Shown one piece after another: positions 7,795 through 14,525 of a stretch of DNA of 21,011 nt. Made by a program: the position numbers and the translations under genes. This stretch comes from a virus. The notes beneath the pieces were generated by a model, which was not told the DNA's origin, made no database searches, and saw only the letters and a list, made by a program, of their open reading frames with translations. Within the stretch, counting starts at the first letter, position 1. The number at the start of each line of letters is the position of its first letter. Location: the IMG/VR virus record IMGVR_UViG_3300012012_000690, positions 20,414-41,424 of that record; one strand, given 5' to 3'.

Positions 7795-10062
7795 TTATGG
7801 GCGGAATATAGTATATCCTAAATCTGTTAAATCCTCCATGTTAAGATCGTCTTCTCCGTATATGTCCAAATTACCGAGTAAAGGTTCATACTTCTTTTGA
7901 ACTTTTTCGTTGGATGGTATTACCACATTTCCACCTATTAAATCTTTCAATTCATATAAACTCTCATCATTAGGGAAATATTCACCTCTAGTTATCTTCA
8001 AAGGCTTCTGTTGCTCGTCTGTCTCTTCTATGTTAAAATATTGCTGACAAACATCAGGGTCTAATGTAAACAATCCCCAAACTAATCCCATGACATAATC
8101 ATCAAAAAATTTTTCCCCTTTTTTCCTATATGTTCCATTTGGATATCTAATAAAAGTCTCTAATTCAGATATTGTTTGAGAATCGTATATTTTAACCACT
8201 TGTAAGAAATTGATCCAATATCTCAAATTGCTAACAGCATTAAACCTAAGATTGTTATGGCTAAAAATACCCAAATTTTTGGTGGATTTATATTCTCCAG
8301 TCTGAGTCAATTTACTATAACTTACCAATTTCTCGTAACTCAGTTCATGTGATAGTGCATCCAGCGTTTGAGCACCACAGTTATTTCTTTCAATCAACAA
8401 TGGAGGATTACCCCAAGAAGAACAAAGGTTTATTAATCGATTTGCGAAATGATATGGTTCTATCGTGTTTGAACCATAAACAGCAACTTGAGTTATATTA
8501 GATAAGTCTGTCACATCCAAAACCTGCGCTGTAGATGAAGCCCTCCCTACGCCTTCGCCAACATCGCAACCCACAACATATAAATTATCCTTCTTAGGCA
8601 TTTCATAAACTCTGTAAGAACCATCATCAGACTTCCATATAGGTGCTTTTTTATTAACCTTAAAAGCCTCTAAAACATCATAACCTACTGCGGCTGTTGC
8701 GGAATCCAAAAATACATTGCCAAACTCCTGAGAAAAAGACTCTTCCGATCCTAAAGTGTTAACCATGTCATTCTTCCACTTCTCGTTTCTTCCCGGAACA
8801 TCCCACCAATCAATTCTTTCATTGTTCCACCCATTATCTCCCTTTTCAGCACCATTATACATCTCATAGAACTTGTTTCCTATTCCATTAGGTGTGCTAA
8901 CCATGAAGATTTTCGATTTTTTACCAGATGATATAGTAGGAATAACAGACTTCCAGAAATCATCTAAAAGGTGTGTATTATGATTTAAAATACCATTAGC
9001 ATAATATCTGTGATTCTTTTCAACATCTACTATATCATATACATAATCCTCATCATCAATTTCTTCAACACTAATAACTTTATCTATTCCATTTTCTGTT
9101 ATAATGTTCGAACCTAAAGAATTTACAGCGTGTATAATATCCCCCGATTCTAATATAAATCCATGTTTTTCAGAAACTATTATGTTTTTGCCGCACCCTA
9201 AAAGCACTTTCACCAATTTCTTTTTATCGTATTTCGAAACACCTTTAAAATCTGACCATCCACAATCCGTCCACACTTCCAAATTTTCATTTGTTTCATA
9301 ACATATTAAATCGTTTTCAATACCTGAAACATTAGTATTGAACTTAAACATTTCTCCGATCTTTTTCTCATATTCTTTTTTAGTAAATACATCTCTCAAT
9401 TTCACAACAGATTCCCCATGTAAACATTCTATATGTGCAGCCTCATCTATAAACAAACAATTTATTGACTGGCCACGAGCCGCTGTGGATGATGTAGTGC
9501 TAACTTTGATAGAACTTCCATTAGCTAACGCCATTCCTGTTTTTCCCCACTCTTTTACTCCGGGTTTTAGGTAATTCGGAAGTAATTCATATGCTAGTCT
9601 TATTCTACTAAAAATTGATATTGCTGTGTCTTCTTTGTTCGCAACTATCAACATGCTTTGATCTGAAGAGAAACAGCAAATCCATAATGCGAAAATAGTA
9701 GCCAATGTGGAATTATGACTTAATATTCCATTCGTATAAAAAGTATGATTTTCTGAATCTATAGACAAATCATACATATTCTCAGGAGGACAGTCTAATT
9801 TAACCACACTATTCACCTTCTCAATTCCATTTTCAGTTATTATACCATCACCAACTTTTAAGTCTTTGACATATATCTCAATACCATCCTCTCCAATCAC
9901 TATATGTTCATCAGCACACTCTAAAAAGAAATTTGAGGTTTCTATCCTCCAAACATCAAATGGCACTGTTTTATGCACTTCTTGAATGTCCACCCACCCT
10001 TCATCTGTCCATACTTCATAATCTTCAACTTTTTTAGAGTCTATAAACTTTTCTGCTTCCAT
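7795..10062 (-). CDS. 17: Large terminase (TerL, gp17), C-terminal half: IntC, ATPase, mini-intein, nuclease
   Basis: The 755-aa product has five parts. Residues 1-117 are the C-fragment of a split intein ending SHN. Residues 118-212 resume the ATPase at STLATIFALW just after the P-loop lysine and end with Walker B, LFIDEAAHIE. Residues 213-362 are a complete mini-intein. Residues 363-452 resume at THLLDDFW, with coupling motif STPNG at 389-393. The rest is the RNase H-like headful nuclease, with likely metal-binding D500 (GCDVGEG), E558 (LLIERN) and D654/D655 (FFDDYVMG). Protein trans-splicing with the product of 11379-11810, plus cis-splicing of the second intein, would give a TerL of about 596 aa (T4 gp17 is 610). 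TerL pumps DNA into the prohead and cuts concatemers. The start follows the endonuclease stop by 11 nt. Confidence 0.93.
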   Translation of the reverse strand: MEAEKFIDSKKVEDYEVWTDEGWVDIQEVHKTVPFDVWRIETSNFFLECADEHIVIGEDGIEIYVKDLKVGDGIITENGIEKVNSVVKLDCPPENMYDLSIDSENHTFYTNGILSHNSTLATIFALWICCFSSDQSMLIVANKEDTAISIFSRIRLAYELLPNYLKPGVKEWGKTGMALANGSSIKVSTTSSTAARGQSINCLFIDEAAHIECLHGESVVKLRDVFTKKEYEKKIGEMFKFNTNVSGIENDLICYETNENLEVWTDCGWSDFKGVSKYDKKKLVKVLLGCGKNIIVSEKHGFILESGDIIHAVNSLGSNIITENGIDKVISVEEIDDEDYVYDIVDVEKNHRYYANGILNHNTHLLDDFWKSVIPTISSGKKSKIFMVSTPNGIGNKFYEMYNGAEKGDNGWNNERIDWWDVPGRNEKWKNDMVNTLGSEESFSQEFGNVFLDSATAAVGYDVLEAFKVNKKAPIWKSDDGSYRVYEMPKKDNLYVVGCDVGEGVGRASSTAQVLDVTDLSNITQVAVYGSNTIEPYHFANRLINLCSSWGNPPLLIERNNCGAQTLDALSHELSYEKLVSYSKLTQTGEYKSTKNLGIFSHNNLRFNAVSNLRYWINFLQVVKIYDSQTISELETFIRYPNGTYRKKGEKFFDDYVMGLVWGLFTLDPDVCQQYFNIEETDEQQKPLKITRGEYFPNDESLYELKDLIGGNVVIPSNEKVQKKYEPLLGNLDIYGEDDLNMEDLTDLGYTIFRP
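8977..9426 (-). other. Contiguous 150-aa mini-intein in TerL after Walker B
   Basis: Residues 213-362 of the downstream TerL polypeptide interrupt the conserved sequence DEAAHIE/THLLDDFW. The insert starts with Cys (CLHGESVVKL) and ends NGILNHN before extein Thr+1. A block B-like SEKH with its His is at insert residues 85-88, and the block F-like region reads YDIVDVEKNHRYYANGIL. I checked the boundary codons: TGT at 9426-9424 and AAT at 8979-8977. No room is left for an endonuclease domain. The site lies next to the catalytic Walker B acid, so unspliced protein should be inactive. All standard splicing residues (Cys1, His, penultimate His, Asn, +1 Thr) are present, so it is probably active. 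Confidence 0.92.
9712..10062 (-). other. Split intein C-fragment (IntC, 117 aa)
   Basis: The first 117 residues of the downstream TerL polypeptide are intein, from the ATG to the terminal Asn before extein Ser+1. Visible features are EVWTDEGWVDIQEV, a block B-like ECADEHIVI (His kept, the usual Thr replaced by Ala), VKDLKVGDGI, and a C-terminal YDLSIDSENHTFYTNGILSHN-type block with penultimate His. The last codon, AAT, is at 9714-9712 and the Ser+1 codon TCC follows. It carries most of the Hint fold, the reverse of the canonical long-IntN/short-IntC arrangement. The layout is like the atypically split AceL-TerL intein (IntN about 25 aa, IntC about 104 aa) known from Ace Lake metagenomes. Confidence 0.92.
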
Positions 10063-10073
10063 ATAGGTATAAC

Positions 10074-11372
10074 TTATCCATTCCTTATGAAATTAATGCA
10101 GTCTTCTAAAACTTTCTGCTTGTTTAATTTATAATCGAATTCATTAACAGTATATATTTTACATCCTATACTATCAATTAAATCTTTATCTCTCTTCACA
10201 TCTCTTTCGATTGTATATTTACCTCTAATATTTCTCGGAGAGTGCCAGTATTCACCATTAAATTCTATAACTTTATTCAATTCTTTAATGTAGAAATCCA
10301 ATGATCGTGTTGTGAGATTGGTTCTTATTTTATATTCATTGTTTTTACCATTATTCGACTTTTCTCCATTTAATATTGTGGCGAAATATACTTCTTTATA
10401 TTCATCTTTTATTTCCTCGTAAATATACCAAAAAAGTTCCTGTGAAATTAATGAATAGTTCAATTTTGGGAAAGAATTCAACCATTTTTCAGTGATTGTT
10501 TTCCTTTTTTCTATGGCCTCTATTTCTGAGCATCCTGTCTGTTTCATGATACTAGGAATTGAATTTGTGTTTTGTCGCTCACTAACTTTCTTTTTCGCTT
10601 CGTCGAAAGAAACCCCTAGTCTAGTCCAATATCCTATTTGATTTGGCATATTTTGGTTTTTTATTTGTCCCTCTGATATTTTTTTACCACATAAATGTCT
10701 TCCATTTTTCTCATTGTAATATCTCACATTACAATCTTTATTATAACAAAATTTGTCATATCCTTCCCATATATTATTAAATTTGACATTTTCTTCACAC
10801 CATAAGCATTTTCCTACCGCTTCTGAGTTTATGTGTTTCAAATAATATTTTTCATCACTATCATGAGATTCGTTAATATGTATTGTCAAGTGAGCTTTAC
10901 TGGCATATTTCATATCGCATTCAAAGCATCTATATATGTAATCGATTGTCTTAGTTCCCCCTGATCTTATTTTCCAACTTTGATTATAATGTGTCATGCA
11001 ACATGCATTATATCGCACAAATTCAAAGGGTATATCGTTTTTACATTCTGTTATGCAACATTCAGAAAAGGGCTTAAAATATTTATTATAAATGGTTTCT
11101 TTATCGGCGTTTTTACCACATCTATACAAAGCCACCGATACAGCTTTCCAAGACTCAAAATAAGCATTCAACTCTTCCACAAATGGATATCTCATCAATT
11201 CTCTCAAAGTATATTCTATTACATTATTATTTTTTCGGTATAAATTTTTAACTAGTGAACCCGCGAAAAGGCCATACGTTTTATGTTGATGTTCAGTCAA
11301 TTGCTTCCCTGTTACTTTACATAGTCGTTTTTTCATATGCTTATATTTAAGCATGTTAGCAGAAATTGTCAA
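10074..11372 (-). CDS. Homing endonuclease between split-intein halves, zinc-finger and Vsr-like
   Basis: The frame gives 432 aa from a TTG at 11372-11370. ATG codons at 11354 (residue 7) and 11336 (residue 13) are equally plausible starts. The N-terminal half is Cys/His-rich, with pairs near residues 105-110 and 124-125, a C2H2 finger (C149-x2-C152-x12-H165-x4-H170) and a Cys cluster at 189-214 (CLWC, FCYNKDC). Residues 250-300 form a helical linker of the kind used for DNA contact. The C-terminal ~90 residues match the Vsr-like nuclease fold of fractured-gene endonucleases: SLDFYI (D359), KVIEFNGEYWH (E370, H377), ERDVKRDKD (D391) and YTVNEFDYK. It probably cuts intein-free terL and spreads the split intein. 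It overlaps neither half, and gaps on both sides are only 6 and 11 nt. Confidence 0.85.
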   Translation of the reverse strand: MTISANMLKYKHMKKRLCKVTGKQLTEHQHKTYGLFAGSLVKNLYRKNNNVIEYTLRELMRYPFVEELNAYFESWKAVSVALYRCGKNADKETIYNKYFKPFSECCITECKNDIPFEFVRYNACCMTHYNQSWKIRSGGTKTIDYIYRCFECDMKYASKAHLTIHINESHDSDEKYYLKHINSEAVGKCLWCEENVKFNNIWEGYDKFCYNKDCNVRYYNEKNGRHLCGKKISEGQIKNQNMPNQIGYWTRLGVSFDEAKKKVSERQNTNSIPSIMKQTGCSEIEAIEKRKTITEKWLNSFPKLNYSLISQELFWYIYEEIKDEYKEVYFATILNGEKSNNGKNNEYKIRTNLTTRSLDFYIKELNKVIEFNGEYWHSPRNIRGKYTIERDVKRDKDLIDSIGCKIYTVNEFDYKLNKQKVLEDCINFIRNG

Positions 11373-11378
11373 ACTCTA

Positions 11379-11810
11379 TCAGGGTTGCCTAAGACTTAGT
11401 AGATCAACAAAACTTTTCAGTTTCACACATTCGATTTCACCAGTTTTCTTATTCCTTATTTTAATCTCTGAATCACTTCTCAAACATTTTCCGGCTTGTC
11501 TAGAACTCAATAAAACGACGAACCTATTGTTCTGCAAGCTCTTTAAAACCCTTTTTTGGGCTGGATAAAGTTCGATGGTTTCTTTACCTCTATCTAGATT
11601 TACAATCGTGAAATGATTTTCTGCGAAGTGGACTATATTATCCCTACATTTTTTCAATTCTTTAACCATTGCTGGTGTAAAATTAAATTGAGCATTTTCC
11701 TTCGGGAGTTTTTTGTCACCCCTATAAAAATCCCTCTCGTTTATCGGAACGTTATTGATAACATCGTCCGCATTTACCAATTCTAATTTAGTTGCGTCAT
11801 CTTCTGACAT
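11379..11810 (-). CDS. 17: Large terminase (TerL, gp17), N-terminal half with IntN
   Basis: This 143-aa polypeptide has 108 residues of terminase and 35 of intein. The terminase part holds an acidic leader, FAENHFTIVNLDRG, the adenine-binding-like IELYPAQKRVLK and the start of Walker A, LLSSRQAGK, ending at K108. C109 opens the intein fragment. The frame ends at TGA 11381-11379, directly followed by TAG. The remaining Walker A residues (Ser-Thr) are encoded 1.7 kb downstream at the start of the extein in the next TerL polypeptide, so neither half can bind ATP properly until trans-splicing joins them. A weak SD-like TAAGG precedes the ATG by 4 nt. The upstream neighbour is an intein-free copy of the same ATPase region. 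Confidence 0.92.
   Translation of the reverse strand: MSEDDATKLELVNADDVINNVPINERDFYRGDKKLPKENAQFNFTPAMVKELKKCRDNIVHFAENHFTIVNLDRGKETIELYPAQKRVLKSLQNNRFVVLLSSRQAGKCLRSDSEIKIRNKKTGEIECVKLKSFVDLLSLRQP
11382..11486 (-). other. Split intein N-fragment (IntN, 35 aa)
   Basis: Residues 109-143 of the upstream TerL polypeptide start with the Cys1 nucleophile (CLRSDSEIKIR) right after the Walker A lysine and run to the stop codon. Thirty-five residues is far shorter than the roughly 90-100 of typical split-intein N-fragments. Adding the 117-aa C-fragment gives 152 aa, almost the size of the contiguous mini-intein in the same gene (150 aa), so no part of the Hint domain appears lost. Confidence 0.9.
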
Positions 11811-11826
11811 ACAACCTTATTTAACA

Positions 11827-12525
11827 TCACACTTCAAATTCTTCTTCGAAATGTGACTCCCCTCCTACACATTTAATCATAGCATTTTTCCATTTTTCGT
11901 CTCTGTGAGGAACATCTTGCCAACGCATTTTAGCCTTTCTCCACACCGTTTTGCGTTTATTTTTATGAATTTTATTTAGAAACCTTGATTTCGATATTTT
12001 ACCAGTTGAGAATATAGAAACGTTAGAGCATGTAAAAAGAGGGTATAAAGATTCCAATTCATCATCAGTATAGAATGATCCTTCATCAACCAATAATACA
12101 TCTGGTCGCAATCCTCTGATATTAGAATCCAATGAAGTTTTAGAAATAAATTTTATAGAAGAGAGATTATCGAAAACTATCCCATCTTTACCATATCTCA
12201 ATACGCCACATTTTAAAAAGTGCGGCAAATTATCATATGCAAGCTTGATACCTTTTAACGAACATGATGCATGTTCAGAGGTATTTGTTGTGATTACAAC
12301 ATTACATCCGTTTTTCGTGATACAATTCCATAATGCGTATATATTCAACAGTGTAGTCTTTCCGCATTGTCTTGGGAATCTAATAGCGTTTAAACGATTA
12401 TTAGAAATTCTTTTTAATATCCTTTTTTGTGCTGGATAAAGTTTAATAATTCCTGCACCTCTATCTAGATTTACATTCGTGAAATAGTTTTCCGCGAATG
12501 TTATTATATCAATTTTCTCACTCAT
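11827..12525 (-). CDS. Intein-free TerL ATPase-domain paralogue lacking the nuclease
   Basis: This 232-aa protein aligns with TerL from FAENYFTNVNLDRG (TerL FAENHFTIVNLDRG) to WQDVPHRDEKWKN...HFEEEF (TerL WWDVPGRNEKWKN...SFSQEF). Walker A is intact (PRQCGKTT, K56) and so is Walker B with its catalytic Glu (VLLVDE, 143-148). A Ser-Thr-Gly coupling motif follows at 173-175. It has no intein at either TerL insertion site. It lacks the acidic ~55-residue TerL leader and ends where the RNase H-like nuclease would start. At DNA level the stretch 12422-12499 is about 82% identical to 11551-11628 by hand count (64 of 78). It is probably a duplicated ATPase module. It may be functional (regulator, decoy or partner of TerL) or a decaying relic, though the intact frame and ATPase residues favour selection. 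Confidence 0.85.
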   Translation of the reverse strand: MSEKIDIITFAENYFTNVNLDRGAGIIKLYPAQKRILKRISNNRLNAIRFPRQCGKTTLLNIYALWNCITKNGCNVVITTNTSEHASCSLKGIKLAYDNLPHFLKCGVLRYGKDGIVFDNLSSIKFISKTSLDSNIRGLRPDVLLVDEGSFYTDDELESLYPLFTCSNVSIFSTGKISKSRFLNKIHKNKRKTVWRKAKMRWQDVPHRDEKWKNAMIKCVGGESHFEEEFEV

Positions 12526-12528
12526 AAA

Positions 12529-12948
12529 TTACATTTCATCACAATCTCCGCTCATATCATTCATATCACCAGCTTGATTGTTCATAATATTGAAAAAAGC
12601 GAATCTGAAATTTTCCATTAATGCATCTTTATCCTTTGTATTTTCAGCGTGCATTAAAAATACTCTGTTGTCAGTTAAATCGTAACCAACCGTGATATAA
12701 CATTTCAAATACTCCCTGTTTATATTGTGTAAATGTGCTATATCCGCTTTTTTTACGTTTTCGACAGATACAGTCTCGTAAAATTGATTGAATGCTTGCT
12801 GAATCAGCTTTTGAATCTCAGGGTCTATTATTTTAGGTTCTGGCTCAACCTTACTAAGTTTATCAGTCACCTTTTTTTCTGGTTTCAATATTTTTTTGAG
12901 GGAATTATTTTTTTTACCCTTTGGAGAATTTTCAGAATCTTTAGGCAT
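12529..12948 (-). CDS. Unknown 139-aa protein upstream of terminase; possible small terminase by position only
   Basis: I do not recognise this protein. The first ~35 residues are very Lys/Ser-rich (KGKKNNSLKKILKPEKK). The middle has a helix (PEIQKLIQQAFNQFYETV) and a more conserved-looking part, AHLHNINREYLKCYITVGYD, then NRVFLMHAENTKDKDALMEN. The end is Met/Asp/Asn-rich and acidic. The gene ends 3 nt before the TerL paralogue start, so the two are likely co-translated. In T4 the small terminase gp16 lies directly before gp17; size and position here would allow that role, but no DNA-binding motif or convincing similarity is visible. GATAAG lies 8 nt before the ATG. Confidence 0.65.
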   Translation of the reverse strand: MPKDSENSPKGKKNNSLKKILKPEKKVTDKLSKVEPEPKIIDPEIQKLIQQAFNQFYETVSVENVKKADIAHLHNINREYLKCYITVGYDLTDNRVFLMHAENTKDKDALMENFRFAFFNIMNNQAGDMNDMSGDCDEM

Positions 12949-12973
12949 ATAATTACTTATCTATAACGGTGGT

Positions 12974-13309
12974 TTATTTCTTTCCCCTTTTATTATATTC
13001 TGAGGTTTTATTATTGATCCCGTATTTCATCAATAATTCCGCCAAAACTTCAAAAGATAAAGTTTTAATCTTTAGTTTATGCGGTAAAAATTGACCACCA
13101 TCAGTCAACTCTAAAAATGGTTCTCTGTCTCCGAAAATAGGATCGCCCAAATATGCTGTGCAAAACAAAGTGCTCACTTTAGGATCGATTATTATCGTCC
13201 AAAGTCTAGAATCACTTTCGCCATACTCATCAAACACCTTAAACGCATAATATCCACTATCTCTTAATCTTTTAAGGAAGTATCCCAACGTTGTTAACTT
13301 GTTAGCCAT
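12974..13309 (-). CDS. Conserved-looking unknown 111-aa protein
   Basis: I cannot name the family. The protein starts MANKLTTLGYFLKRLRDSGY, then FDEYGESDSRLWTIIIDP and STLFCTAYLG, which suggests a small mixed alpha/beta domain. It ends with a helix (LSFEVLAELLMKYGI) and a basic tail (SEYNKRGKK). It has no membrane segment. It sits between the sliding clamp and the packaging genes, with 41 nt to the clamp stop and 25 nt to the next start. The regular composition and compact spacing support a real gene. GATAAG lies about 12 nt before the ATG. Confidence 0.65.
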   Translation of the reverse strand: MANKLTTLGYFLKRLRDSGYYAFKVFDEYGESDSRLWTIIIDPKVSTLFCTAYLGDPIFGDREPFLELTDGGQFLPHKLKIKTLSFEVLAELLMKYGINNKTSEYNKRGKK

Positions 13310-13350
13310 AATATATTAACTTATCAATTTCTATGTCTATTTCAACTATA

Positions 13351-14091
13351 TTATTTAGTCAGAGCAGAGATTATGAATTTTATCAAAACATCACCTTCTT
13401 TGATTTCGAAAATGGTTATTTTGAATTTACTGTTAAATGAAACCTTTATCTTCGATGTTTTAAGTCCGCTTATCATCCTAACAGAATCTAATTTAAGCGG
13501 TATCGGCGTTGTTATATCATCCCCCTCAAACTCTGTAGATATTTGATACGTTATATTGTTTATATTAGGTGTTTCTCTGTCGTTAAGTTCCGCATAAACT
13601 TTACCTTCTTTGGTGAAAAGATATAACTTGTTAGAATCTGAAGTTATTGCACATCCCTTCATAACATCATTAAATTTAGATATTGTCAAATCGAAACTGG
13701 TTTGATAATCTAAAGAATTTATTTTGTTTATGTTTAAAGTATTTTTAGGTATATAACCATCTTCTAAAAGATAATAAACGAAATTGAAACTGCCATCGTC
13801 TTTATACGATATATTGTTATCGTTTATAGTCACCTCGAAAACATCCTTTTCTACAAAATCTAAAAGTCTAACAAACTTTTTAAGGTCTGGTATATTCAAT
13901 TTCAATGGTTCTGCAATTTTCGATTGCATTTCCATTTTTGCATATACTACAACATCACCATTTTGGGAATTGCATATAGTATTAACATTATCTGATTCTA
14001 AATTCAGACATATATTATCTGCTAGTCTACTAACAGGATTCAGCAATTTTTCGATGAAAGATTCTTTTTCTACGATAATATGTTCGCTCAT
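13351..14091 (-). CDS. 45: DNA polymerase sliding clamp, gp45-type
   Basis: This 246-aa protein is close in length to T4 gp45 (228 aa) and has the two-lobe clamp pattern: LKLNIPDLKKFVRLLDFV near residue 65-82, VTINDNNISYKDDG, a mid-protein connector, then a second domain with KLDSVRMISGLKTSKIKV and a final strand, VLIKFIISALTK. Trimeric gp45 encircles DNA, tethers gp43 and also activates late transcription with gp55 and gp33 in T4. It follows gp32 and a small unknown gene in the same operon; the start lies 2 nt after the previous stop, which suggests translational coupling. No clamp loader genes (44, 62) are in the window. Confidence 0.8.
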   Translation of the reverse strand: MSEHIIVEKESFIEKLLNPVSRLADNICLNLESDNVNTICNSQNGDVVVYAKMEMQSKIAEPLKLNIPDLKKFVRLLDFVEKDVFEVTINDNNISYKDDGSFNFVYYLLEDGYIPKNTLNINKINSLDYQTSFDLTISKFNDVMKGCAITSDSNKLYLFTKEGKVYAELNDRETPNINNITYQISTEFEGDDITTPIPLKLDSVRMISGLKTSKIKVSFNSKFKITIFEIKEGDVLIKFIISALTK

Positions 14092-14093
14092 CG

Positions 14094-14507
14094 TTACAGT
14101 ATAACAGAATCAGTTTGTTTATCAAGTTTATTACACAACGATTTACTTACTCTATCTATAGCTTTAGCAAAAATCAAAGCAGCGTCAGCTATTTTAGCCA
14201 TTGTTTTAGGGTCTAAATTTATCGGTGCTGCATTCACAAAGGGGGTATGTGCTATTTGTTGTGTATCGACAGGAGGAGCAGAAGGAGGAGGCATTGGATA
14301 TCGCTCCAATGCCTCCTTGTTTATTTGATCTTGTATAATTTGCCTCTGTTGATTTACTTGAGGCTGATGCCCTTTTATGAACGACTGGGGGTTTAATTTA
14401 TTGGCAGGGCCAGTAGAGGCTTGTTGTGTAGTGTTTTTGTCTATCTCACGCAGGTTAGCACTAGCTAATCCTGCCATCATTACTGCTGCAATATCGTCTT
14501 CGTTCAT
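14094..14507 (-). CDS. Unknown 137-aa Gln/Pro-rich protein between gp32 and gp45
   Basis: I do not recognise this protein. It has a short N-terminal helix (MNEDDIAAVMMAGLASANLR), a long low-complexity middle rich in Gln, Asn and Pro including the run MPPPSAPPVDTQQIA, and a C-terminal helix (KTMAKIADAALIFAKAIDRV) that could be amphipathic. The disordered centre with two end helices resembles an adaptor or tether more than an enzyme. It lies 18 nt after the gp32 gene and 2 nt before gp45, so a link to replication or to clamp-dependent late transcription (a gp33-like role) is possible but unproven. Confidence 0.6.
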   Translation of the reverse strand: MNEDDIAAVMMAGLASANLREIDKNTTQQASTGPANKLNPQSFIKGHQPQVNQQRQIIQDQINKEALERYPMPPPSAPPVDTQQIAHTPFVNAAPINLDPKTMAKIADAALIFAKAIDRVSKSLCNKLDKQTDSVIL

Positions 14508-14525
14508 AATATCTTATTTAACTGC

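Noticed and set aside
7795-11810. TerL as a frameshifted or decayed pseudogene
   Set aside because: The breaks fall exactly at intein junctions, the halves carry Cys1 and HN-Ser/Thr splicing residues, and all ATPase and nuclease residues are intact. Functional split and contiguous inteins explain the breaks better.
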